DNA from: DASSUW01 sp963806395
GTDB taxonomy: Bacteria; Actinomycetota; Thermoleophilia; Solirubrobacterales; Solirubrobacteraceae
Length of the DNA: 64,000 bases
Reading direction: 5' to 3'
NCBI GenBank assembly: GCA_963806395.1
Contig: CAWDYI010000009.1
Location: forward strand, 62,001-126,000
Notes under the pieces: generated by a model
The model's database searches: none
Told to the model about the DNA's origin: nothing
What the model saw: only the letters and a program-made list of their open reading frames with translations
Shown: in pieces, positions 55,386-63,587 of the stretch
Layout: every line of letters begins with the position of its first letter
Numbering within the stretch: the first letter of the stretch is position 1
Position numbers and translations under genes: made by a program

Positions 55386-55714
55386 GCGGTCAGCACCTCG
55401 GTGGCGTCGGAAGGGACGGAGTAGTACGCCCACTTGTGGCGGCGCTCGACGGTCACCAGACCGGCGTCGACGAGCTTTGAGATGTGGTGCGAGAGCGTCG
55501 ACTGCGGGATGTCGAACAGCGGGACCAGCTCGCACTGGCACACCGGCATCGCGCTCCGCCGCAGCACATCGAGGATGTTCACGCGCAGCGGCTCGGCCAG
55601 CGCCTTGGCGATCGCGGCGATCCGGCCGGCGTCGAGGCCGCTGTCAAGACCAACCGCCGGCGCGCAACACGCTGAAGCAGCCGGACCGGGAAGAGTGGGA
55701 AGCGACGTCGTCAT
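55373..55714 (-). CDS. arsR: ArsR family arsenite-responsive repressor
   Basis: A 113-residue winged-helix repressor: ALAEPLRVNILDVLRRS, the metal-binding CQCEL in the DNA-recognition region (MPVCQCELVP), STLSHHISKLVDAGLV and RRHKWAYYSV. An extra N-terminal CC (SACCAP) may join the As(III) site. ArsR leaves its operator when it binds arsenite, switching on itself and arsM. The start is ATG 55714, though an in-frame upstream start at 55753 exists. Confidence 0.9.
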   Translation of the reverse strand: MTTSLPTLPGPAASACCAPAVGLDSGLDAGRIAAIAKALAEPLRVNILDVLRRSAMPVCQCELVPLFDIPQSTLSHHISKLVDAGLVTVERRHKWAYYSVPSDATEVLTAWLS

Positions 55715-55722
55715 ATCCGAGG

Positions 55723-55786
55723 ATGTCGATGTGACGACGCGAGCGTAGCGCAACTCGTCGTTCAGATCAACACATGTCGATGCGAC
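55723..55786. promoter_or_regulatory. Direct repeat upstream of arsR (operator candidate)
   Basis: ATGTCGATGTGAC (55723-55735) and ATGTCGATGCGAC (55774-55786) match at 12 of 13 bases, 51 bases apart. The first lies 9 bases upstream of the arsR start. The second sits in the AT-richer promoter region. These are plausible ArsR sites. Confidence 0.45.
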
Positions 55787-55799
55787 CCGCCGGCCGATC

Positions 55800-56267
55800 T
55801 CAGCCTTCGCCGGGCGGCGGGGCGTCGCGCTGCAACCTCACGTCCTCGACCTTGCCGCTGTTGGCGTTCACGCGGACGACCGCGAGCTCGTCGAAGACCT
55901 CCGTCCCCTCGCGCGGCACCGATAGCGACACGACCCAGAACGGCCGCGACGCCAGACCCTGGCGCAGCATCCTCACCTGGACGCTCGTCGGCCGGAACGG
56001 TACGCGCCGCTCCGCGCTCGCGATCGCCTGGTCCTTGGTGATGCGGATCTGCGATTGCTGGCAGCTCTTGGCCACGACGAACGTGGCCGCGAGCAGGCAG
56101 ACGACCACGCCGACGCGCAGCCAGACGGGCTGCGGCGGGCGCCCGCGGGCGGCAGCGGTGGCGGGGATCGCCGGCGGCGTCCGCGGGTCGGACGGCTGTC
56201 CGTTGCCGCTCTGCTCGTCGTCGGAGGCCAGCCGGTCCGTCGCTTCAGGCAGTCGGACGGAACTCAT
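55800..56267 (-). CDS. Membrane-anchored protein with PepSY-like domain
   Basis: A 155-residue protein with a Pro-rich cytosolic N-terminus, one membrane helix (VWLRVGVVVCLLAATFVVAK) and an outside domain. That domain has a PepSY-like pattern (TKDQAIASAERRV, then WVVSLSVP and VVRVNANSGKVEDV). PepSY domains are often inhibitory or sensory. It is the last of a series of minus-strand genes starting at amtB and overlaps the preceding small gene by 23 bases. Confidence 0.65.
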   Translation of the reverse strand: MSSVRLPEATDRLASDDEQSGNGQPSDPRTPPAIPATAAARGRPPQPVWLRVGVVVCLLAATFVVAKSCQQSQIRITKDQAIASAERRVPFRPTSVQVRMLRQGLASRPFWVVSLSVPREGTEVFDELAVVRVNANSGKVEDVRLQRDAPPPGEG

Positions 56268-56412
56268 TCCCCAGGTTCGTGAACAGGACGATCACGAGCA
56301 CCAGGATCGCGAGCGCGATCGAGATCGCGATCATCGCGTACTCGAAGCGCCTGTTGTGAGTCTGGAGCGGAGGAAACTCGATCTGCCGGTTGCTGTCGCC
56401 GTTGTGGATCAT
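56245..56412 (-). CDS. Small single-span membrane protein (55 residues)
   Basis: ATG 56412 has GGAGGCGAG upstream. The product MIHNGDSNRQIEFPPLQTHN leads into RRFEY and one strong membrane helix (AMIAISIALAILVLVIVLF). It overlaps its neighbours on both sides (ATGA with the 102-residue gene), so it is part of the amtB operon. I know no function; an accessory to AmtB is possible. Confidence 0.7.
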   Translation of the reverse strand: MIHNGDSNRQIEFPPLQTHNRRFEYAMIAISIALAILVLVIVLFTNLGNEFRPTA

Positions 56413-56717
56413 CGACTCGCCTCCGTGTGCTCGGTTGCGCCGTGTCCGAGTGCGAAGCTCACCAGCGACCGGTTCTCGGCGATGATCCAGATGAGGAACA
56501 CCGCGACCACGACCACTGCTCCGAGCCCGATCAGCACGTAGTAGCCGGTCGCAGCCGCCGCGCCCTCGTCGCCGTAGGTGCTGCCCGGCCCGAACGTCAT
56601 GAAGCCCGCGCAGTCCTGGTAGTTGGCCTGGAGGATGAAGTCCGCGAGGTCGTCCGTGTCCGCCTCCGCGACGTGCGTCACGCAGTCGGGCGCGCTGTCG
56701 ATGATCCCTGGCATCAC
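56409..56717 (-). CDS. Small membrane protein next to amtB (102 residues)
   Basis: An N-terminal ~55-residue acidic segment with two Cys (DSAPDCVTHVAEAD and NYQDCAGFM), one membrane helix (GYYVLIGLGAVVVVAVFLIW) and a short tail. The Cys segment may be outside the cell with a disulfide. It starts 12 bases after amtB. No family recognised. Confidence 0.65.
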   Translation of the reverse strand: MMPGIIDSAPDCVTHVAEADTDDLADFILQANYQDCAGFMTFGPGSTYGDEGAAAATGYYVLIGLGAVVVVAVFLIWIIAENRSLVSFALGHGATEHTEASR

Positions 56718-56729
56718 ACGTCCTCTCGA

Positions 56730-58193
56730 CTAGACGGGCACACGTTCGTCGGGGTTTCCTCGTCCGTTGCGGATCGCAAGGAGATCGGCGGCCTGCACCT
56801 CATCGACCGGCCGGCGCGATCCGTCGGGCTCGATGAGCATGTCGGGCGCTTGCCCGAACTCGGGCGCGAAGATGTCGGACGAGTACGAGACGACGTCGAG
56901 GCCGGCCATCTCGACCGACGCCGGCACCCGCAGGAGGTTGAGCTTGCGCAGCACCCACGAGGCCACCCAGCCCGACAGGAAGCCGAGCGGCAGGAACGTC
57001 GCGACGCCGATCAACTGCCCGCCGATGCTCGAGTCGACGTTGTTGACCCCCGTCGGGTAGCCGGCCGCGAAGACGCCGACCCAGATGACCCCCAGGAAGC
57101 CCGAGACGCCGTGCACGGCCACCGCGCCGACCACGTCGTCCACGCGCATCTTGCGCTCGAGCCAGGTGCCGGCGAAGACCGCGAGCACGGCCGTGAGCAT
57201 CGCGATCAGGTAACCGAGCACCGGCGCGTAGACATCAGCCCCCGCGGATACGCCGATGACGCCCGCGAGTCCGCCGGAGACCGTCCAGAACGGGTCGCCG
57301 CGGCTCGCGAAGAAGCCGCCGGTGAACCCGCCCGCGAAGCCGAACGTGATGATCATCGCGATCGAGCCGAGCGTCGTCGGGCTCAGGTAGATGTTGGCCC
57401 AGCCCGGGAACGCCGTCGAGGCGATCACGAGGCATGCGGCGTAGAACGCGTAGAACCCCGTGAAGATGAGCATCAGCCCCAGCAGCGTGAGGTGCACGTT
57501 GTGGGGTCTGAAGGTCCTGGCCAGTCCCTCCTTCGTGTACTTGCCGATCCGCGGCCCGAGGTTGAACAGCACGCCGAGCGTGAACGCGCCGGCCACGCCG
57601 TGGACGACCCCGGACGCGATCGAGTCGTGGAAGCCGAACCGCAGCGTCATCCAGCCGCCGGCGCTCCAGCCCCACGCCGCGTCCAGGATCCAGACGACCG
57701 AACCGAGCAGCGCCGCGAGCACGAGGTAGCCCGAGAGCCGCACGCGCTCGAGCAGCGCACCCGACATGATCGACGCGGTCGTCCACGAGAACAGCAGGAA
57801 CGCGAGGAAGAAGATCAGGTTGATGTTGTTCGTCAGGTTGGGCCCGAACGCGTCGCTCCACGGGATGCCCCCCTGGCACGCCGCCGCCGTGAAGTCGGTG
57901 CTGTTCGGCCCGATCGGCAGGCCCGGCTGGTTGCAGTTGTAGATCCACCAGCCGAAGTAGTAGAAGGTCGGCGTGACCGCGGCGATCGTGAGGATGTTCT
58001 TCATCGCCGTCGCCACCACGTTCTTGCGGCGCACGACGCCGGACTCGTAGCTCATGAAGCCGACGTGGATCAGCCACATGAGCACGACGGTCCAGAAGTA
58101 GAACTGCTCCGCCAGGATCGCGCTGTCGAGCGTCAGCGATTCGGCCCCCGCCGCCTCCTCGAGGCTCTCGACCTGCGCAATGACCTCGAACAT
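56730..58193 (-). CDS. amt: Ammonium transporter (Amt/MEP/Rh family)
   Basis: This 487-residue protein has 11 expected membrane spans. The twin-His pore residues are in GVVHGVAGAFTLG and VHGVSGFLGV, and the family signature covers DDVVGAVAVHG. It carries ammonium (and often methylammonium) inward. The C-terminal ~75 residues form a long cytosolic tail (VVSYSSDIFAPEFGQAPDML). No glnK/glnB-type PII gene is adjacent, unlike most amt loci. Two or three small membrane-protein genes follow it. It is divergent from a GAF/PucR regulator across 163 bases rich in palindromes. Confidence 0.9.
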   Translation of the reverse strand: MFEVIAQVESLEEAAGAESLTLDSAILAEQFYFWTVVLMWLIHVGFMSYESGVVRRKNVVATAMKNILTIAAVTPTFYYFGWWIYNCNQPGLPIGPNSTDFTAAACQGGIPWSDAFGPNLTNNINLIFFLAFLLFSWTTASIMSGALLERVRLSGYLVLAALLGSVVWILDAAWGWSAGGWMTLRFGFHDSIASGVVHGVAGAFTLGVLFNLGPRIGKYTKEGLARTFRPHNVHLTLLGLMLIFTGFYAFYAACLVIASTAFPGWANIYLSPTTLGSIAMIITFGFAGGFTGGFFASRGDPFWTVSGGLAGVIGVSAGADVYAPVLGYLIAMLTAVLAVFAGTWLERKMRVDDVVGAVAVHGVSGFLGVIWVGVFAAGYPTGVNNVDSSIGGQLIGVATFLPLGFLSGWVASWVLRKLNLLRVPASVEMAGLDVVSYSSDIFAPEFGQAPDMLIEPDGSRRPVDEVQAADLLAIRNGRGNPDERVPV

Positions 58194-58261
58194 CCGCGCC
58201 CTCCAACCCTCGGTCGCGACGGCACTAACTCGGCGCGACCCTAGCGATCCGTCGGCAGACG

Positions 58262-58338
58262 GTGCAATGTGCGAGTTGCACACCCTTCAAGGTGCGGAAG
58301 TGCCGCTTCCGCACATAGGGCGTGCGGATACGATCCGC
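58262..58338. promoter_or_regulatory. Cluster of three palindromes in the amt/regulator intergenic region
   Basis: GTGCAA-N8-TTGCAC (58262-58281), GTGCGGAAG-N5-CTTCCGCAC (58292-58314, 9-bp perfect arms) and GCGGAT-N3-ATCCGC (58324-58338) follow one another before the plus-strand start. They are candidate sites for the regulator itself, for a nitrogen regulator, or for both. Confidence 0.55.
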
Positions 58339-58356
58339 GACGAAAGGAGGGCTCGC

Positions 58357-60090
58357 GTGACGGCTTCGCCGGTGACTGAGAAAGGTGACGCGCTCTCGCG
58401 CGTGCGGCGCGAGAACGAGACCCTCTACGCCGTCATCGGCATGGTGTCGTCGTCACTGTCGCTCGACCGGGTGCTCGGCGGGATCGTCGACATCGCGACC
58501 GACGCGACCGACTGCCATGCGTGCTTCATCTACTTCGTCGACGAGGGAACGCTCGTGCTGCGGGCGGCATCGCCGCGCTACGCGCACCTGGTGGGCAAGC
58601 TGTCCTGGGGGCTCGACGAGGGCCTGACGGGCTGGGTCGCGCGCACCAGGACGCCCGCCTTCATCCGCGAGAACGCGATGGGCGATCCGCGCATGAAGTA
58701 CGTGCCGGAGATCGAGGAGGAGCGCTTTCAGTCGATGGTCGCCGTCCCGATCCTCGGCAAGGGCGAGCGGGTGATCGGCGTCATCGTGCTGCACACGAAG
58801 GCGCCGCGCGAGTTCGACGACGACGTCCTGAACTTCCTCGTGCACACCGCCTGGCTCGTGTCGGGCGCCATCCAGAACGCGCAGCTCTACGAGGAGACGC
58901 GCCGGCGGGTGGACGAGCTGACCACCCTGACGCAGCTGTCGCAGACGCTCGCCGCCGTGACGCAGCGCAGCGAGCTGTACGCCGCGGTCACGCGCGGGGC
59001 GCGGCAGCTGCTGACCGCCGACTCGTGCCAGATCTGGCGCCTGGCGCCCGAGGACGACGAGCTGGCGCTGGCCGTGGCGGACCCGCCGGACTCGACCGCC
59101 GCTCGGCCGGGCCGCGCCGCGCTGCTGCTCGACCTGATGCGCCGCCAGAAGAACGCCCACGACGGCCTGCTGGTCGCCCCGCTCGTGGCCGGCGACGAGC
59201 ACCTGGGGATCATCTGCTGCGTGACCGGCGGCGGGCGTGCCTTCACCGACGGGGAGGCGGAGCTGCTGCAGGCCGTCGCCGACCAGACCGCGGTCGGGCT
59301 CAAGAAGGCCGAGCTGATCGAGCGGCTGACCGCCGAGCACGTGGTCAAGGACATGTTCGACGCGCTCGAGTCGGGCACGCTCGCGACAGCGGAGGCCAAG
59401 GCCGGCGAGGCGCACTGGGACTTCAGCCGCCCGCACGCGCTGCTCCGAATCGAGCGCGCGCCCGAAAGCGCGGACGGGCCGCCGTGGCCCGAGCTCGCGT
59501 CGCGGGCGCAGGCGCATCTGCGACGTCGCTACCCCGTCGCGCTGTTCGACGGGCAGCGTGAGTCGGTGCGGGCGATCGTCCCGCTCCACAACGGCGACGC
59601 CGGCGCGATCGAACGGTTGCATGCGACGTGCGACGAGCTCGGGCGCGACTGCGGTCTGACGATCGGCATCAGCGAGGTCGACCGCGGTGTCGCGGGCGCC
59701 CCCCGCAGGATGCGCGAGGCGGTCGATGCCGCGACCGTCGGCCGCTCACTCGCCGCGGGCGGCGGGGCCGTGGCCTACGGCCAGATCGGCGCCTACCGCT
59801 ACCTCGTGCACATGGAGCTCGACCAGGCGCCGCAGGACTGCTACGGACGGGCCGTCGCGGAGTTGATGAAGTACGACCGGCGCCGCCAGGCTCAGCTCGT
59901 CGAGACGCTCGAGTGCTACCTCGACTCGCGCTCCAGCGTCGCCGCGAGCGCGCGGGCGCTGTTCATCCACCCCAACACGGTCCGCCAGCGGCTCGAGCGC
60001 ATCGAGCGCATCACCGAGCTCGACCTGCGCGCGGCCGACCTCCTGTCGCTCGAGCTCGCACTCAAGCTCGCGCGCCTGCACGGCGCCTGA
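58357..60090 (+). CDS. GAF-domain regulator with PucR/CdaR-type helix-turn-helix
   Basis: A 577-residue protein: a first GAF domain (residues ~20-180, CHACFIYFVDEGTLVLRAAS, then GLTGWVARTR), a second GAF-like region (~200-330) and a PucR C-terminal helix-turn-helix (CYLDSRSSVAASARALFIHP, then NTVRQRLERIERI). PucR/CdaR proteins sense purines, sugar acids or nitrogen status. GTG 58357 follows AAAGGAGG. It is divergent from amt and lies near the glutamine synthetase, so nitrogen control is plausible. Confidence 0.85.
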   Translation: MTASPVTEKGDALSRVRRENETLYAVIGMVSSSLSLDRVLGGIVDIATDATDCHACFIYFVDEGTLVLRAASPRYAHLVGKLSWGLDEGLTGWVARTRTPAFIRENAMGDPRMKYVPEIEEERFQSMVAVPILGKGERVIGVIVLHTKAPREFDDDVLNFLVHTAWLVSGAIQNAQLYEETRRRVDELTTLTQLSQTLAAVTQRSELYAAVTRGARQLLTADSCQIWRLAPEDDELALAVADPPDSTAARPGRAALLLDLMRRQKNAHDGLLVAPLVAGDEHLGIICCVTGGGRAFTDGEAELLQAVADQTAVGLKKAELIERLTAEHVVKDMFDALESGTLATAEAKAGEAHWDFSRPHALLRIERAPESADGPPWPELASRAQAHLRRRYPVALFDGQRESVRAIVPLHNGDAGAIERLHATCDELGRDCGLTIGISEVDRGVAGAPRRMREAVDAATVGRSLAAGGGAVAYGQIGAYRYLVHMELDQAPQDCYGRAVAELMKYDRRRQAQLVETLECYLDSRSSVAASARALFIHPNTVRQRLERIERITELDLRAADLLSLELALKLARLHGA

Positions 60091-60292
60091 GCAGCCAGAT
60101 CCAGAACACCGCGAAGGCAACCACGTGGCCCAGGAACACGAACACGGCCCACCACGCCTTCCACAGGAACGGCAGGTCGCTCTCGCGGCGCAGCTCGAGA
60201 ATCGTGAGGTAGACGAGGATCAGCAACGCCAGCACGAGGATCGGCGGGGCCTGCTGGGTCAGCGCGAAGACGACCATCCGAGCGGCCACCAT
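60062..60292 (-). CDS. Small membrane protein (76 residues)
   Basis: Two membrane segments (ILVLALLILVYLTILEL and WWAVFVFLGHVVAFAVFWIW) and a short basic end. The 3' end overlaps the convergent regulator gene by 29 bases. No family recognised. Confidence 0.5.
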   Translation of the reverse strand: MVAARMVVFALTQQAPPILVLALLILVYLTILELRRESDLPFLWKAWWAVFVFLGHVVAFAVFWIWLLRRRAGARA

Positions 60293-60455
60293 AACCCGGC
60301 CACGTGACGCGCGAGGTCATCCTCACGCTCAGCGTGTTGCTCGGCTCGCCGTCGCTGCCGGTGCTGCGTCGTCGCGTTGGCGATCGTCGTGACGCTGGTG
60401 TTCCAGGCGCTGCCGGCGGTGTGGCCGGCGAGGCGGTCGGGGCTGCTCGACGGAG
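60293..60455. other. Gap with a possible broken small membrane gene
   Basis: On the plus strand GTG 60304 opens TREVILTLSVLLGSPSLPVL. A frame change near 60370 would continue it as AIVVTLVFQALPAVWPARRS and beyond into the end of the glutamine synthetase gene. This may be a decayed gene or chance hydrophobic reading. Confidence 0.25.
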
Positions 60456-61844
60456 TCAGTACAACTGCAGGTAGCGATCCACTTCCCACTGAGTGACCTG
60501 GGCGTGCCACTCGGCGAACTCGGCCTGCTTCGTCCTCACGAAGTAGTCGATGTAGTCCTCTCGATCGGTCGTCCCGAAGGCGGCTCGCAGGACGTCGTCG
60601 CGTTCCAGCTCGCGCGTCGCATCGAGCAGGTTCGCCGGCAGCATCTCGATGCCCAGCTCGCGCCGGCGCTCGTCGGTCAGCTCGTGCAGGTTCAGCTCGG
60701 TCGTCGGGTCGCCCGGGTCCAGCCCGCGCTCGATGCCGTCGAGCCCGGCCGCGAGCACCGCGGCCGCACCCAGGTACGGGTTGCACGACCCGTCCACACT
60801 GCGGTCCTCGATACGCCCCGCCGCCGGCACGCGGAGCATCTGCGTGCGGTTGTTGTAGCCGTAGCTGACGTACACCGGCGCCCAGCTCGACCCGCTCCGC
60901 GACCCGACCACGAGCCGTTTGTACGACGTCACGGTCGGCGCAGTGATCGCCGTGTACGCCTTCGCGTGCGTCTTCAGCCCGCCGATGAAGTTGTACGCCT
61001 CCGCGGATAGGCCGAGGCCGCGCGGGTCGTCGGCCGGGTCGCGCTCGAACGCGTTCTCACCGTCGCGCCACAGGCTCATGTGGAAGTGGCAGCCGTTGCC
61101 GGTCAGGTGCCCGAACGGCTTCGGCATGAACGTGGCGATCATGCCGCGCTCCTGCGCGAGCGTCTCGACCATGTAGCGGAAGAAGATCGCCCGGTCACAG
61201 GTCGTCAGCGCGTCGGCGAAGTCGAAGTTCTGCTCGAACTGGCCGTTGCCGTCCTCGTGATCGGTCGCGTAGTTGTTCCAGCCGAGCGAGGTCAGGTTGC
61301 GCGCGATCTCGGACACGAAGTCGAGGTTGCGCGACAGCGCGCGCATGTCGTAACAGGGCTGGGCGAGCGTGTCGAGCGGGTCGGCCAGCTCGATCGTCCC
61401 GTCCTCGCGCTTGCGGACGAGGAAGTACTCGAGCTCCGCGCCGAGCATGAACTCGTACCCGAGCGCGCGGGCGCGCTCGAGCTGGCGCCGCAGGATCGTG
61501 CGCGGGCAGTAGGGCCACTCCTCACCCTCGACGTGCACGTCACACGCGAGTCGCGCGACGCTCGGCCGCCACGGCAGCGGCGTGAACGTCCTGACGTCCG
61601 GCATCGCAGCGAGGTCGGGATGATGCGGCTCCTGGCCGATCGCTCCGGCGGCGAACCCGGCGAACCCGGCGCCGTCCGACATCAGCCCGTCGAGCAGCCG
61701 TGCGGGCACGAGCTTCGCGTTCGGCTTCCCGTGCATGTCGACGAACTGCGCGAACAGGAACTCGACGTTGTTCTCGCGGATGTAGCGCTCGACGTCCTCG
61801 ACTGAGCTCGGCGCTGCGAACAGCGGCCCGTCCCCGACCGTCAT
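60456..61844 (-). CDS. glnT: Type III glutamine synthetase (GlnT/gamma-glutamylmethylamide synthetase-like)
   Basis: A 462-residue glutamine-synthetase-family enzyme with LGAELEYFLVRK and DHEDGNGQFEQNF (metal/ammonia site). GNGCHFHMSLW and VGSRSGSSWAPVYVSYGYNN form the nucleotide/glutamate region, with RIEDRSVDGSCNPYLG near the end. This GlnT lineage makes glutamine or gamma-glutamylmethylamide from glutamate plus ammonia or methylamine. It is divergent from glxBCD-like genes, which recur beside glnT and gmaS. ATG 61844 is chosen because the family starts near residue 20 of the N-terminal beta-grasp. Which amine is used cannot be read here. Confidence 0.85.
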   Translation of the reverse strand: MTVGDGPLFAAPSSVEDVERYIRENNVEFLFAQFVDMHGKPNAKLVPARLLDGLMSDGAGFAGFAAGAIGQEPHHPDLAAMPDVRTFTPLPWRPSVARLACDVHVEGEEWPYCPRTILRRQLERARALGYEFMLGAELEYFLVRKREDGTIELADPLDTLAQPCYDMRALSRNLDFVSEIARNLTSLGWNNYATDHEDGNGQFEQNFDFADALTTCDRAIFFRYMVETLAQERGMIATFMPKPFGHLTGNGCHFHMSLWRDGENAFERDPADDPRGLGLSAEAYNFIGGLKTHAKAYTAITAPTVTSYKRLVVGSRSGSSWAPVYVSYGYNNRTQMLRVPAAGRIEDRSVDGSCNPYLGAAAVLAAGLDGIERGLDPGDPTTELNLHELTDERRRELGIEMLPANLLDATRELERDDVLRAAFGTTDREDYIDYFVRTKQAEFAEWHAQVTQWEVDRYLQLY

Positions 61845-61971
61845 GCCGGAAACGTAACGGCTCCCGGCGCGCCAGCCAATGTGGAAACCGTACATACCGC
61901 TGACGTGAATTGTTCCCACCGCGCCCATTGGGGAGCGAACGGCAGCAGACGTACACTCGCTGCGAGGCACC

Positions 61972-62874
61972 GTGTGCGGAATCGCTGGACTCTTCTCGAA
62001 GTCGCCGGAGGTGAGCAAGAGGCTCGGCCACCACCTCGGTGAGATGCTGCTGCAGTTGAGCGACCGGGGCCCGGACAGCGCGGGCATCGCCGTCTATCGC
62101 GACCCGGCGCCGGCGGGCTCGTGCAAGGTGTCGCTGCACTCCGCCGATCCCGCCGAGGACTGGGACGCGGTCAGTGCGGCGCTCGCTGCCGCGTTCGGGG
62201 CCGGCGAGGCGCAGCGCCGCGGCAGCCACGCCGTGATCCGGGTCGACACCGACGCGCTGAGAGCCCAGCAGTGGCTCGCCGAGAACGCACCAGGCCTGCG
62301 GGTGATGAGCGCCGGCCAGGTGATCGAGACCTACAAGGAGGCGGGCCCCCCGCGTGAGTTCATCGAGCGCTTCGCGCTCGCGGACATGGAGGGCAGCCAC
62401 GCGCTCGGCCACACCCGGATGGCAACCGAGAGCCGCGTCACCACCGAGCACTCGCACCCCTTCTCGACGGGCCTCGACCTGTGCCTGGTGCACAACGGCT
62501 CGCTGTCCAACCACAACGACCTGCGGCGCCGGCTGCGCGCCGAGGGCATCCCGTTCCAGACCGACAACGACACCGAGGTCGCCGCCGGCTACCTGACCTG
62601 GCGCCTGCGCGAAGGCGCATTGCTCGAGGAGGCGCTCGAAGGCTGCCTCGAGGCCCTGGACGGCTTCTACACGTTCGCCGTCGGAACCATCGACGGCTTT
62701 GCGGTGCTGCGCGACCCGATCGCGTGCAAGCCGGCGGTGATGGCAGAGACGGACGACTGGGTGGCGATGGCGTCCGAGTACCGCGCGATCGCCGTCCTGC
62801 CGGGCGCCGAGCACGCCACCCAGTGGGAGCCGGAGCCGGGCCGCGTGTACAGCTGGGACCGGGCGCCCGTCTGA
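61972..62874 (+). CDS. glxB: Class II glutamine amidotransferase (GlxB/MgsA-like)
   Basis: This 300-residue Ntn hydrolase has the nucleophile Cys at position 2 (MCGIAGLF), RGPDSAGIAVY, LGHTRMATES (with substrate-binding Arg) and HNGSLSNHNDLR. It is the amidotransferase domain of glutamate synthase made as a separate protein, releasing ammonia from glutamine. GTG is the start, fixed by the catalytic Cys. The next gene overlaps (TGATG). Confidence 0.88.
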   Translation: MCGIAGLFSKSPEVSKRLGHHLGEMLLQLSDRGPDSAGIAVYRDPAPAGSCKVSLHSADPAEDWDAVSAALAAAFGAGEAQRRGSHAVIRVDTDALRAQQWLAENAPGLRVMSAGQVIETYKEAGPPREFIERFALADMEGSHALGHTRMATESRVTTEHSHPFSTGLDLCLVHNGSLSNHNDLRRRLRAEGIPFQTDNDTEVAAGYLTWRLREGALLEEALEGCLEALDGFYTFAVGTIDGFAVLRDPIACKPAVMAETDDWVAMASEYRAIAVLPGAEHATQWEPEPGRVYSWDRAPV

Positions 62875-63587
62875 TGCCCTCGACCCTCGAGCGCGGCGTC
62901 GACAGCGAGCTGGTCGACCTGGCGGTCACCCCGTTGCGGGAGCTGAACTCCGCGCTGCATGCCGTCCGCGACGATCGCCCGCACCACTGGCGCGTGGTCA
63001 ACCCGCGCGGGGCGCACGCGGTCGCGGCGGGGGTCGACGCGCGGATCGAGGTCGAGATCGACGGCCACGTCGGCTACTACGCGGCCGGCATGAACAAGCT
63101 CGCCACGGTCCGCGTCCACGGCAACTGCGGCACCGGCGTCGCGGAGAACATGATGTCCGGGACGGTCGTCGTCGACGGCAACGCCAGCCAGTCGGCCGGC
63201 GCGTCGGGGCGCGGCGGCCTGCTGTCGATCCGCGGCGACGCGGCGGCACGCTGCGGCATCTCGATGAAGGGGATCGACATCGTCGTCCGCGGCTCCGTCG
63301 GCCACATGGCCGCCTTCATGGCGCAGAAGGGCTGCCTGGTCGTGTGCGGCGACGCCGGTGCCGCGCTCGGGGACTCGATCTACGAGGCGCGGTTGTACGT
63401 GCGCGGATCGGTCGAGAGCCTCGGCGCCGACTGCGTCGAGAAGGAGATGCGCGCCGAGCACGTCGCCCAGCTCACGGGCCTGCTCGACCGCTCCGGCGTC
63501 GAAGGCTGCGATCCCTTGGACTTCCGCCGGTACGGGTCCGCCCGCGGGCTCTACAACTTCCACCCGGACAACGCCGGGTCGTACTGA
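62874..63587 (+). CDS. glxC: GXGXG-domain subunit (GlxC/MgsB-like)
   Basis: This 237-residue protein resembles the C-terminal beta-helix (alpha subunit domain 3) of glutamate synthase, with repeated strands such as VRVHGNCGTGVAENMMSGTV, GRGGLLSIRGDAA and SVGHMAAFM. It has a structural role linking amidotransferase and synthase parts. Start and stop both overlap neighbours (TGATG at each end). Confidence 0.88.
   Translation: MPSTLERGVDSELVDLAVTPLRELNSALHAVRDDRPHHWRVVNPRGAHAVAAGVDARIEVEIDGHVGYYAAGMNKLATVRVHGNCGTGVAENMMSGTVVVDGNASQSAGASGRGGLLSIRGDAAARCGISMKGIDIVVRGSVGHMAAFMAQKGCLVVCGDAGAALGDSIYEARLYVRGSVESLGADCVEKEMRAEHVAQLTGLLDRSGVEGCDPLDFRRYGSARGLYNFHPDNAGSY

Noticed and set aside
56427..58244. 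A 605-residue plus-strand frame opposite amt
   Set aside because: It is composed of Arg/Asp/His-rich low-complexity sequence typical of antisense in GC-rich genes, while amt shows all family motifs.
61845..61971. GlnR boxes between the glutamine synthetase and glxB
   Set aside because: Two GGAAAC-type elements followed by GTAAC or GTAC are visible, but the spacing does not match the GTnAC-n6-GAAAC consensus, so I do not call them.
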